In this document: in pieces, positions 1 to 6,526 of the stretch
Layout: every line of letters starts with the position of its first letter
How positions within the stretch are numbered: the first letter of the stretch is position 1
DNA from: an uncultured Clostridia bacterium
Lineage (GTDB): Bacteria; Bacillota; Clostridia; Oscillospirales; Ruminococcaceae
Assembly (NCBI GenBank): GCA_937907305.1
Contig: CALERQ010000154.1
Span: 1-17,614, forward strand
DNA: 17,614 bases
Direction of reading: 5' to 3'
Notes under the pieces: generated by a model
What the model was told of the DNA's origin: nothing
Seen by the model: only the letters and a program-made list of their open reading frames with translations
Database searches by the model: none
Made by a program: the position numbers and the translations under genes

Positions 1-113
1 AGAGAGCGCAGCCCGCCGCCGGCGCGGCGTTCCAATGCCTGTCCCATCAGGCTCATGCCGAACAAAAAGAGGCACAGCCCGCCGATGAGGTTCAACGCGT
101 TAAAAATAGACAT
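1..113 (-). CDS. Na/Pi cotransporter family protein, N-terminal fragment (runs off left edge)
   Basis: Only the first 37 codons lie in the window. They read MSIFNALNLIGGLCLFLFGM followed by SLMGQALERRAGGGLRS. This hydrophobic opening with the G-G-L-x-L-F-L-F-G-M-x-L-M core followed by G-x-x-L-E is the usual start of the Na+/phosphate symporter family (NptA/PhoU-type membrane proteins), which import inorganic phosphate. The ATG at 113 is preceded by a purine-rich stretch (GAGGAAAGGG on the minus strand). It lies downstream of a phosphate-sensing two-component system and of PhoP-box-like repeats, which fits a role in phosphate uptake. The family call rests on the N-terminus alone; whether a C-terminal PhoU-like domain is present cannot be seen. 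Confidence 0.82.
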   Translation of the reverse strand, partial: MSIFNALNLIGGLCLFLFGMSLMGQALERRAGGGLRS

Positions 114-165
114 TTTTATAAAACCCTTTCCTCTATCCTTATTCTCCTAATTTGACAAGATAAGA

Positions 166-195
166 ATAGTAAAGAAAGGTCAAAACCATTATCAA
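166..195 (-). promoter_or_regulatory. Candidate promoter of the Na/Pi transporter
   Basis: On the minus strand a TTGATA hexamer (190-195) is followed after 18 bases by TACTAT (166-171). The -35 matches the sigma-A consensus at 5 of 6 positions and the -10 at 4 of 6. It sits directly next to the PhoP-like repeats (201-228), as expected for an activator-assisted promoter. The start codon is at 113, giving a leader of about 45 bases. Confidence 0.45.
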
Positions 196-200
196 GACTT

Positions 201-228
201 TGTAAAATCAATGTAAAGTCTCGGTAAA
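201..228 (-). promoter_or_regulatory. PhoP-box-like direct repeats upstream of the Na/Pi transporter
   Basis: On the plus strand TGTAAA (201-206), TGTAAA (212-217) and GGTAAA (223-228) recur with exactly 11-base periodicity. Read toward the transporter gene they are TTTACC-N5-TTTACA-N5-TTTACA. Firmicute PhoP is known to bind hexamers of the TT(A/T/C)ACA type separated by about 5 bases. The array abuts a candidate -35 element, and a PhoP/PhoR-like pair is encoded just upstream. Binding by that regulator is inference. Confidence 0.6.
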
Positions 229-261
229 AGGAAAGGAGCCGCATAAAACGGCTCCGTTTTT
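226..261 (-). terminator. Rho-independent terminator after the Pho operon
   Basis: A 7-bp GC-rich stem, GGAGCCG (235-241) with CGGCTCC (249-255), is closed by a 7-base loop. On the minus strand it is followed by TTTCCTTTT, an imperfect U-tract. It lies 24 bases past the HD-protein stop codon and should separate that gene from the transporter. On the plus strand the stem is followed by GTTTTT. Its tail overlaps the outermost PhoP-like repeat. Confidence 0.7.
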
Positions 262-278
262 CACTGAGTATTCTGCTT

Positions 279-935
279 TTACATCAGCTGCTGCTCGTTG
301 ATCATCAGTTTGAATTGCAGCCCCAGCGTTTCCGCTGCCTTGCGGCACAGCAGCATACGCTGCATAAAGATCTCGAAGTAATCCATGACTGAACTAAAAT
401 GGGTATCGACCGCCAGTTTAAGCTTGATGAGAGTGTGTGCCTCATTGATCTTCAACTCTGCCTTGGTGACCGAGTAATTGACACGATCGTGGATATCAAA
501 GGTAGATGGATCGGTATTGTGCACACGATTGCGACGCACATCGCTCTTATCGGCCAGGATGAGAGCGGCCGCTACCGGACTGACCGGCACACCGGTACCT
601 TCATCATGGTTACCGATGGCGGAAACGATAATGGCAATCTCCTCCGGATCAAACTTGAGGTGATCCAAAATACGGAACGCCATAATAGCGCCGCTTTGGC
701 TATGATCAACCCGATTGATAAGATTGCCGATATCATGCAGATAACCGGCAATCTTGGCCAGTTCCACAGTGCGTTCCGGATAGCCGAGTGTTTGCAGAAT
801 ATAGCCGGCTTTTTCGGCCACCAGTGTCACATGGGCAAAGCTATGCTCGGTAAAGCCCAGGGTGGCCAGGGCGGCATCCGCCTGGCGGATGTAGGTATTG
901 ACGGCTTCGTTCTGGCGGATCTCTTCGTAGGTCAA
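279..935 (-). CDS. HD-domain phosphohydrolase-like protein
   Basis: This 218-residue soluble protein has a recognisable HD-domain metal-binding pattern: His35, the His67-Asp68 pair in YLHDIGN, His78, a GNHDE block at 108-112 and Asp129 in ILADKSD. HD-domain enzymes are metal-dependent phosphohydrolases acting on nucleotides, cyclic nucleotides or (p)ppGpp-type substrates; the substrate here is unknown. The start is a TTG at 935, chosen because AAGAAGAG stands a few bases upstream and the protein then begins MTYEEIRQNEAV, as I recall for close clostridial relatives. It starts 15 bases after the histidine-kinase stop, so it is the third gene of that operon. The order regulator, kinase, HD protein, Na/Pi transporter suggests a phosphate-stress role (inference). 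Confidence 0.85.
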   Translation of the reverse strand: MTYEEIRQNEAVNTYIRQADAALATLGFTEHSFAHVTLVAEKAGYILQTLGYPERTVELAKIAGYLHDIGNLINRVDHSQSGAIMAFRILDHLKFDPEEIAIIVSAIGNHDEGTGVPVSPVAAALILADKSDVRRNRVHNTDPSTFDIHDRVNYSVTKAELKINEAHTLIKLKLAVDTHFSSVMDYFEIFMQRMLLCRKAAETLGLQFKLMINEQQLM

Positions 936-950
936 ACGATCACTCTTCTT

Positions 951-2297
951 TCATTTCTTTTTGGGAAATATTACAGTAAAGGTGCTTCCCTTGCCAGGCG
1001 TACTATCTACGACAATTGCAGCATGATGGATGAGTGCGGCATGCTTGACGATAGAAAGTCCCAGCCCGGTGCCGCCTACTTCCTTGGAGCGGCTTTTATC
1101 TACCCGGTAAAAGCGCTCAAAGATACGGTCGCGGCTTTCTTCTGGAATGCCGATGCCGGTATCGGAGACAATAACGCGGTCATCATCGGGGTAACTCATC
1201 ACCTGAACTTTAACACTACCGCCTGGATGATTGTACTTGATGGCGTTATCGCAGAGGTTAAAAATCATACTGTAAAGCACCGGCGGGATACCATCCACAA
1301 AGGCAGATTCTCCCCGTAAGGTAAGAACCACGTGCGCTTCCGCCGCCGCGGCCTGAAGGCTATCAGCGGCATTTTCCGCAATGCGGTAAAGATCTACCGG
1401 TTGGCGCTGCATCCCGGCTGCACCGCCATCCAGCTTGGTGAGGTTGATGATATCCTCCACCAGCGCGGTCAAACGCAAAGACTCCTGCCGGATCTTATGG
1501 GCAAAAGGTTTAATATCCTGCTGCTGCACCATACCGTTTTCCATCAGTTCAGCATAACCGGAGATGGCATGCAGCGGAGTTTTTAACTCGTGGGAAACAT
1601 TTGCGGTAAACTCCTGACGAATCTGTGAGCTTTTTTCCAGCTTATCCTGGTCCTGACGGATCTGTGCCTGCTGGAGCGCCATGCGCCGCAGCAGCGGTTC
1701 GATCTCGGCGTATTCCTCCCTGCCCACATACTGGCTGGGTTCATCCAGGTTCAAGGCATTGATGGGTTCCACAATAGTACGAGAAAGACGGGACGCCAGT
1801 AGGAAAGACAATACCAGTGCCAGCAGAAGGATCACACAGATAGGCTGAGCAAACCCAACCAGCAGCACCCATACCGAATGCTGTGACGCAGATAGACGAA
1901 TGATGGTGCCATCTGAGAGAAGACGGGCGCAGTACAAATTACGGCTGGCCAGTGTATCGGAATATCGGGAACTTTCGCCGGTACCATTTTGCAGTGCCTG
2001 CTGGACCTCCTCACGCATCAGGTGATTTTCCATACTGCTGGCGTCACTTTGGTTATCATATAGGACGGTACCATCAGCATCGATCCATGTAATGCGATAA
2101 TCTTCTGTAGTAAGGCCATCAAAAAATTCTTTCCCATCAAGGGTGACACCTTGTGCTACGACCTCGGCTCCCATACGAAGCTGCTTTTGCTGGACACCGG
2201 TAAAATAACTATACAGCACACCCATAATAAGTACCAACGAAAGAACAAGTACTATAAGGGCTGCCAGCCAGATGGAACGAAAGATTTTTTTACTCAT
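951..2297 (-). CDS. phoR: Sensor histidine kinase, PhoR-like
   Basis: A 448-residue membrane kinase. A transmembrane helix at about 9-30 and a second at about 143-168 flank an extracytoplasmic sensor domain of about 110 residues. The HisKA H-box has the phospho-acceptor His236 in NVSHELKTPL. The ATP-binding domain shows the N-box Asn351 (NLCDNAIKYN), the G1 box DTGIGIP, the F box RIFERFYRVDKSR and the G2 box GGTGLGLSIV. All catalytic elements are intact. The start is the ATG at 2297, which overlaps the end of the response-regulator gene by 8 bases (ATGAGTAA); a longer in-frame start at 2450 would lie inside that gene and adds residues without family character. Architecture and partner match PhoR-type kinases. 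The phosphate assignment rests on context: PhoP-like repeats and the Na/Pi transporter. Confidence 0.88.
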   Translation of the reverse strand: MSKKIFRSIWLAALIVLVLSLVLIMGVLYSYFTGVQQKQLRMGAEVVAQGVTLDGKEFFDGLTTEDYRITWIDADGTVLYDNQSDASSMENHLMREEVQQALQNGTGESSRYSDTLASRNLYCARLLSDGTIIRLSASQHSVWVLLVGFAQPICVILLLALVLSFLLASRLSRTIVEPINALNLDEPSQYVGREEYAEIEPLLRRMALQQAQIRQDQDKLEKSSQIRQEFTANVSHELKTPLHAISGYAELMENGMVQQQDIKPFAHKIRQESLRLTALVEDIINLTKLDGGAAGMQRQPVDLYRIAENAADSLQAAAAEAHVVLTLRGESAFVDGIPPVLYSMIFNLCDNAIKYNHPGGSVKVQVMSYPDDDRVIVSDTGIGIPEESRDRIFERFYRVDKSRSKEVGGTGLGLSIVKHAALIHHAAIVVDSTPGKGSTFTVIFPKKK

Positions 2298-2967
2298 GGG
2301 CAGCCTCCAGCTTATAGCCAACACCACGCACCGTTTGCAGGATATCCCCTGCTGTGCCCAGCTTAGTGCGCAGAGTACCGATGTGAACATCGACCGTGCG
2401 GGTCTCGCCATAATAATCGGTGCCCCAAACAGCGGAAAGCAGACGGTCACGGCTGAATACCTGGCCCGGATTTTCCATAAAAAGCCGCAACAGATCGTAC
2501 TCCTTGAGCGTGAGGGTAACCGGTGTGCCGTTTACTTCCACCACATGACGGCCTTCATCCATGAGAATGCTACCCTGCCGCAAAACGGCTGGAGCGGTCT
2601 TGGGGCCGGCGCGGCGCAGTACTGCCCGGATACGGGAGACCATTTCCATCATACCAAACGGTTTGGTGAGGTAATCATCCGCACCAAGATCCAATCCGAT
2701 AACACGGTCATATTCTGTACCCTTGGCGGTGGCCATTATGACAGGGATATCGGCGGTAGCGGGTGCCGCCCGCAGCTTTTTCAGGATGGAGATGCCATCC
2801 TCGCCGGGCAGCATGATATCCAGCACAACCAGCTCCGGGAGTTCCCGATGCATGGCCTGCCAGAATTCCTCGCCATCGGCGCAGCCAATAGCGGAAAGGC
2901 CCGCCGCGCGCAGGGCATATACCATCAAATCGCGGATGCTGCTATCATCTTCTACACAATAGATCAT
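2290..2967 (-). CDS. phoP: OmpR/PhoB-family response regulator, PhoP-like
   Basis: A 225-residue regulator with an N-terminal receiver (residues 1-120) and a C-terminal winged-helix DNA-binding domain (about 128-223). The receiver carries the acidic pair Asp7-Asp8, the phosphorylation site Asp50 in VVLDIMLPGEDG, Thr80 and Lys102 in LTKPF, so it is predicted to be fully active. The effector domain has LTLKEYDLLRLF and the recognition region VDVHIGTLRTKLG ending in TVRGVGYKL, typical of the OmpR class. The ATG at 2967 has a strong ribosome site (GGGGGA) 8 bases upstream. It is the first gene of the operon, translationally coupled to the kinase. TGTAAA repeats lie in its own upstream region, suggesting autoregulation. 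The name PhoP is inferred from neighbours; another stimulus cannot be excluded. Confidence 0.9.
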   Translation of the reverse strand: MIYCVEDDSSIRDLMVYALRAAGLSAIGCADGEEFWQAMHRELPELVVLDIMLPGEDGISILKKLRAAPATADIPVIMATAKGTEYDRVIGLDLGADDYLTKPFGMMEMVSRIRAVLRRAGPKTAPAVLRQGSILMDEGRHVVEVNGTPVTLTLKEYDLLRLFMENPGQVFSRDRLLSAVWGTDYYGETRTVDVHIGTLRTKLGTAGDILQTVRGVGYKLEAAHE

Positions 2968-2994
2968 GGTGTTTCCCCCTATCCGTTCTATTTT

Positions 2995-3023
2995 ATTGTA
3001 TCATACTTCCGCAATGTATGGAA
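2995..3023 (-). promoter_or_regulatory. Candidate promoter of the Pho two-component operon
   Basis: On the minus strand TACAAT (2995-3000) is a good -10 (5 of 6). The hexamer 17 bases upstream, TTCCAT (3018-3023), is a poor -35. A weak -35 with the TGTAAA repeats centred some 50-80 bases upstream of the predicted start site fits activator-dependent transcription. The start codon lies at 2967. Confidence 0.45.
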
Positions 3024-3030
3024 CAACAAC

Positions 3031-3067
3031 TTTACAATGTAAATTCTGTGTAAAATATCATTGTAAA
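3031..3067 (-). promoter_or_regulatory. PhoP-box-like repeats upstream of the response-regulator gene
   Basis: TGTAAA occurs on the plus strand at 3038-3043, 3049-3054 and 3062-3067. The first two are spaced 11 bases apart; the third is 13 bases further. An inverted copy TTTACA at 3031-3036 makes the 13-base palindrome TTTACAATGTAAA with the first. This repeats the hexamer of the 201-228 array, so the same regulator probably binds both. The repeats lie between the divergent regulator and spoVT genes and could affect either. Confidence 0.55.
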
Positions 3068-3187
3068 ATGCCGAAATGAGCAGAAATAGTACATTTGCCA
3101 CGCTTTTGATGCCAGGCCGGTATATTTCTGTTAATTCAGCAAAAACTATCCGCACAGCAAATAAACGGAGAGGGAGTTTGAATAGAT

Positions 3188-3724
3188 ATGAAAGCTACTG
3201 GAATTGTACGGCGCATTGATGATTTGGGCAGAGTGGTTATTCCAAAAGAGATCCGCAGGACGATGCGAATCCGTGAGGGCGACCCGCTGGAGATCTTTGT
3301 GAGCAACGAGGGGGAGGTCATTTTTAAGAAGTATTCCCCTATCAGCGAGCTGGGGAGCATAGCGGCGCAGTACTGCGAGGTACTGTTCCGGACGGCCGGT
3401 TATCCGGTGCTCATCACCGACCGGGACCATGTGGTAGCGGTCAGCGGCATCAGCCGGCGGGAGGTGCTGGAGCGCAGGGTATCACCTGGCTTGGAGGATC
3501 ACATTGAGAACCGCAAAAGCTATATGGCAGACGATGGACAGCCCCTGCAGCCTATAGAGGGTGTAGCGTATTACGCACTGGTGCAGTCCCCTATCATTTC
3601 CTCCGGGGATGTATGCGGCAGTGTGATGTTCCTGCAAAATAAGGAGAATGACCGCCCCGGCGAGGCCGAGCAGAAGCTCATCGCGGCGGCGGCAAGCTAC
3701 CTGGGCAAGCAGATGGAGCTGTGA
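3188..3724 (+). CDS. spoVT: Stage V sporulation protein T (AbrB-family regulator)
   Basis: A 178-residue transcription factor. Residues 1-50 are an AbrB-type swapped-hairpin DNA-binding domain (MKATGIVRRIDDLGRVVIPK, then RRTMRIREGDPLEIF). Residues 55-178 form a GAF-like sensory domain with AGYPVLITDRDHVVAVSG and SPIISSGDVCGSVMF. Length and both domains match SpoVT of Bacillus and Clostridium, which acts in the forespore to tune sigma-G-dependent genes. A strong Shine-Dalgarno GGAGAGGGAG precedes the ATG at 3188. The gene stands alone, divergent from the Pho operon and closed by its own terminator. I did not find a convincing sigma-G-type promoter by eye in the 220-base upstream region. SpoVT marks the host as an endospore former by gene content. 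Confidence 0.95.
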   Translation: MKATGIVRRIDDLGRVVIPKEIRRTMRIREGDPLEIFVSNEGEVIFKKYSPISELGSIAAQYCEVLFRTAGYPVLITDRDHVVAVSGISRREVLERRVSPGLEDHIENRKSYMADDGQPLQPIEGVAYYALVQSPIISSGDVCGSVMFLQNKENDRPGEAEQKLIAAAASYLGKQMEL

Positions 3725-3738
3725 GCAGAATAGAGAAA

Positions 3739-3775
3739 GGCCCACCTCGAAGGGATTCGGGGTGGGCCATATTTT
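3739..3775. terminator. Bidirectional terminator between spoVT and the cohesin-protein gene
   Basis: GGCCCACC (3739-3746) pairs with GGTGGGCC (3761-3768). The stem extends inward through a U-G wobble and CGAA/TTCG, giving about 13 bp around a 4-base loop. It is followed by ATATTTTA on the plus strand and TTTCTCTATT on the minus strand. It lies between two convergent stop codons, so it can serve both genes. Confidence 0.75.
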
Positions 3776-3787
3776 AGTGCTTAGGGA

Positions 3788-5746
3788 TTACTCTTCCTCT
3801 TTTTTGATGAGCTTTTTAGCGCCGAAGCAGAGGGCGCCTACGGCAGCCAGACCAACAAAGACATAGCCAATGCCGCTGGGGGCCGCGCCGGTACCGGGGT
3901 TCTCCTTGGTGCCGGTGGTATCGTTATCGGGGTGGGTGATGATGGTGATGGAGCCATCGCCGCCGATATAGGTCCAGTGGGCATACAGGGTAGTGTTTTC
4001 ATTATACCGTTGAGGTTCTTCTACCTTGCTGCCGCCAACTCTTGCGGTATACCAACCATCAAAGCTATAATTGCTGCGGGTAGGTACGGGAGATTCTTGC
4101 CAATCATCCAACGCAATTGTTTTCGATGTGGTTTGGTCAGCAAACATACCGCCATTGGCATCAAAGGTGACTTTGACGGTATCAGTGGGAGGAGTTACCT
4201 CACGCACATGCTGGCAGGTTCCGCAGGTATCCGAACCGTCTGCATAAGAATGGGCAGCCTTATCCAGCTGTTCGTTGCAGCCTTCGCGGGCACACACTTT
4301 CCAGTGTTCATTCTCATCTGTGGTGACCCAAGGGCCGCTATGATCGTGGCCGAGGGCGGCAATGGTCACGCTTCCAGTGATCTTATTAGTTCCATCTGCA
4401 TCGCTGAACTTATCATTGCAGCCGCTGCAAGTCCAGTACTCGATATTGCCAGCTTCGGTGCAGGTGGCGGGATTAGCCGGGTGATTCGTGAGGGTGTGAC
4501 GAATATGGCCGGTAGCAGGAGCAATTACATAGCCACACTCAGTGCAGGTTTGAGGGGTAGTCTCAGTGGCGGCTGCACCGGGGGTGTGGGCTACCACAGT
4601 ATCGTGTTCAGTACAACCAGAAACGGTGCACTTATGGGCGTGACCATCAGAACCTTTGTAGCCCCAAGTAGTAGTGTCAAAGCTGTGAGGGCCTTTTGTG
4701 GTACTGGTCCACTTATCTGTGCCCACAGCATTGCAGTCAGCACAGGCATAGTAATACTCTTTGGCGTGCTGGCAATCGGCACCAGTACCGGCTACATAAT
4801 AGGCGGCTGTGGTCTTCTTTTCAGTGAAGTTGTGACTGCCCTTGGCCGTAGTGCTGGTAAAGTATTTACCGGTTGCCGCAGTATCATTTTTCGCGTTAGC
4901 ATCACATCTGGAGCAGTCATACCAGTACTCATTGTACTCGGTGCACTTGGTGGCGGCTTTCTTCAGGTGAGCATCATCTTCAATCTTCTCAGTGTAATTA
5001 TGCCCCAAAGCACTGCCTTCGGTATAGCCACAAGCAGCGCAAGTCTTAGGCGCGGTGCAGGTGGCAGCGGTCCAGGTGTGCTCCGCTTTGTCTTTCACAT
5101 TGCCCGCATCGCAGGTGCCGGTACCGGTGCACTTATGCCAATGGTAGGTGGCATCGCTGCTCCATTCGGTGGACCAGCTGTGGGTGTGGGAGGGGGTGGA
5201 CTGGATGGTGACAGAAGTCGTTTCTACTGTGTAGTTCCACTTTGTTACACCACCATCGACCTTTCCAAATTCTACGTTATCTGCACTAAGCGTCAAGGAA
5301 CCAGTCGCATCATTAGCTACAGTTGCTTTGATTTTCATAATTTCTTTGTTCGTATTTAATGCACGTTGTTCCGTAGTATTGGATGCCAAAAACACTTTAG
5401 AAGCCGGAGTATATGAGAAAATCTCATACATACCCGTTTCTTCTTCTGCATTATACTGCCAACTTGATTTGTCAGAATAACTAATTACTGACTCACCACT
5501 AACCTTAAATGCAGTAGGCAGAGTCATTCCACTGTTCGGACTCAAAGTAAACTGCATAGAACCAATTTTAATATCGGCACTCTTTACTTCTACCGAAATA
5601 GTGTAGGTGATTGTATCGCCAGGCACAACAGTGGTTTTGTCGGGAGTAATTTTAAGTGTGACATCCTCATCGGCAGCAATAGCAGGAACTGCTATCATAG
5701 TCATAAGCATAATCAAACTTAAGAGTAGTGCTGTGAGTTTTTTCAT
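3788..5746 (-). CDS. Wall-anchored cohesin-bearing surface protein with Cys/His-rich repeats
   Basis: A 652-residue secreted protein. Residues 1-24 are a signal peptide (MKKLTALLLSLIMLMTM, cleavage near AIA). Residues about 26-180 resemble a cohesin: ITPDKTTVVPGDTITYTISV, then IGSMQFTLSPNSGM, and further strands ending SVTIQS. Residues about 186-520 are repeats rich in His, Trp and CxxC pairs (CAAC, CSRC, CADC, CTEC, CSGC, CGTC). Residues about 525-598 form an InlB/Listeria-Bacteroides repeat (VTFDANGG to FDGWY and TLYAHW). The C-terminus has NPGTG (616-620), a hydrophobic helix and the tail KKLIKKEEE, a variant sortase signal. AAAGGAGAG precedes the ATG. It follows the dockerin gene by 22 bases, so the two are co-transcribed and likely bind each other (inference). 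The cohesin call is from pattern and context; another Ig-like surface module is the alternative. Confidence 0.8.
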   Translation of the reverse strand: MKKLTALLLSLIMLMTMIAVPAIAADEDVTLKITPDKTTVVPGDTITYTISVEVKSADIKIGSMQFTLSPNSGMTLPTAFKVSGESVISYSDKSSWQYNAEEETGMYEIFSYTPASKVFLASNTTEQRALNTNKEIMKIKATVANDATGSLTLSADNVEFGKVDGGVTKWNYTVETTSVTIQSTPSHTHSWSTEWSSDATYHWHKCTGTGTCDAGNVKDKAEHTWTAATCTAPKTCAACGYTEGSALGHNYTEKIEDDAHLKKAATKCTEYNEYWYDCSRCDANAKNDTAATGKYFTSTTAKGSHNFTEKKTTAAYYVAGTGADCQHAKEYYYACADCNAVGTDKWTSTTKGPHSFDTTTWGYKGSDGHAHKCTVSGCTEHDTVVAHTPGAAATETTPQTCTECGYVIAPATGHIRHTLTNHPANPATCTEAGNIEYWTCSGCNDKFSDADGTNKITGSVTIAALGHDHSGPWVTTDENEHWKVCAREGCNEQLDKAAHSYADGSDTCGTCQHVREVTPPTDTVKVTFDANGGMFADQTTSKTIALDDWQESPVPTRSNYSFDGWYTARVGGSKVEEPQRYNENTTLYAHWTYIGGDGSITIITHPDNDTTGTKENPGTGAAPSGIGYVFVGLAAVGALCFGAKKLIKKEEE

Positions 5747-5768
5747 CTTCAGCTCTCCTTTTGCTTAA

Positions 5769-6479
5769 TTAATTTAATGGCAATGTGCCATTTAGATGAT
5801 TATAAAGGCGTTGCATATCAGAAGCGGAAATAAAACCATCATTGTTTACATCGGCCGTAGACCGATCCGTTAACGGTGCAGTACCATTTAGATGATTGTA
5901 GAGCCGTTGCATATCCGCAGCAGAGATAGTGCCATCCAGATTCACATCCCCAATCAGATAGATCGTCACATCTTCTGTCACATTGCTATCTGTAACGGTT
6001 ATCTCCTTGGTGAATGTGGCGTGGCCTTTCTTCTCTACCCGCAGGGTGTAGGTGCTGGGGGTGACATCGGCCATGGTGTAGGCGGCGCTGTTGCCGGTGA
6101 CGGTAGCCTCATAGGCGGCCTCGGTGTGGCCTTTCTGGATTAGCTGCAGCGTTACCGTTTCGTCGGCATCGCCGTAGCTGGTTACTGTGCCGCTTACCGT
6201 GCAGCTGGTGGGCTCGGGGTCAGGATCGGTGGTGCCACCGCCAGCGTTGAAGGTAAATTCCATCCTGCCATCGGTGCAATTATACTGGTGATAGCCCTCC
6301 GGGGCACCCATCTGGTTCTTGGTGCCGGTGCAGGTGGTATGGCTGCCCAGCTTGATGGGACCTGCCCAGACCTGCGTTGCGGCTGCGCCCTGTTCGCTTG
6401 TCAGCGTTACATGGCCGCCGGTGGACAGGTCGACGGTGCTGTTGCCATTGTCGCCATTGTTGTTGATGGTATATACCAC
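5769..6479 (-). CDS. Dockerin-containing C-terminal part of the beta-helix exoprotein (downstream of a frameshift)
   Basis: This 236-residue open frame holds the end of a beta-helix module (residues 1-80), a DPDPEP linker, a carboxypeptidase-regulatory-like (CarboxypepD_reg) beta-sandwich (about 92-175, TVSGTVTSYGDADETVTL to FTKEITVTD) and a type I dockerin (about 177-236). The dockerin has two calcium-binding repeats, DVNLDGTISAADMQRLYNHL and DVNNDGFISASDMQRLYNHL. There is no signal peptide or ribosome site at the nominal ATG. The frame is open further upstream (IYGNSRVDLITSNTTV), past the stop of the preceding frame, so this is the 3' part of the 6527-9370 gene displaced by one base. The dockerin would attach the protein to a cohesin, and one is encoded by the next gene. 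Confidence 0.8.
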   Translation of the reverse strand: MVYTINNNGDNGNSTVDLSTGGHVTLTSEQGAAATQVWAGPIKLGSHTTCTGTKNQMGAPEGYHQYNCTDGRMEFTFNAGGGTTDPDPEPTSCTVSGTVTSYGDADETVTLQLIQKGHTEAAYEATVTGNSAAYTMADVTPSTYTLRVEKKGHATFTKEITVTDSNVTEDVTIYLIGDVNLDGTISAADMQRLYNHLNGTAPLTDRSTADVNNDGFISASDMQRLYNHLNGTLPLN

Positions 6480-6526
6480 GGTGGTGTTGCTGGTGATAAG
6501 ATCAACCCGCGAATTGCCGTAGATCT

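Noticed and set aside
399..1319. Plus-strand frame of 306 residues opposite the HD and kinase genes
   Set aside because: It covers two clear minus-strand genes with intact catalytic motifs. The plus-strand translation has no family resemblance.
2298..2450. N-terminal extension of the PhoR-like kinase from an ATG at 2450
   Set aside because: The extra 51 codons lie entirely inside the response-regulator gene. The ATG at 2297 overlaps the stop in the usual coupled arrangement and starts just before the first membrane helix.
3068..3187. A sigma-G-type promoter for spoVT
   Set aside because: TATATT near 3120 is the best -10-like hexamer, but no -35 of either the sigma-A or sigma-G type stands at the right distance by eye, so I do not call it.
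3932..5359. Long plus-strand open frame (475 residues) opposite the cohesin-protein gene
   Set aside because: It is the antisense shadow of a repetitive, compositionally biased gene. It has no ribosome site, no recognisable domain, and low-complexity Gly/Ile/Ala sequence. The minus strand has a signal peptide, domains and a sorting signal.
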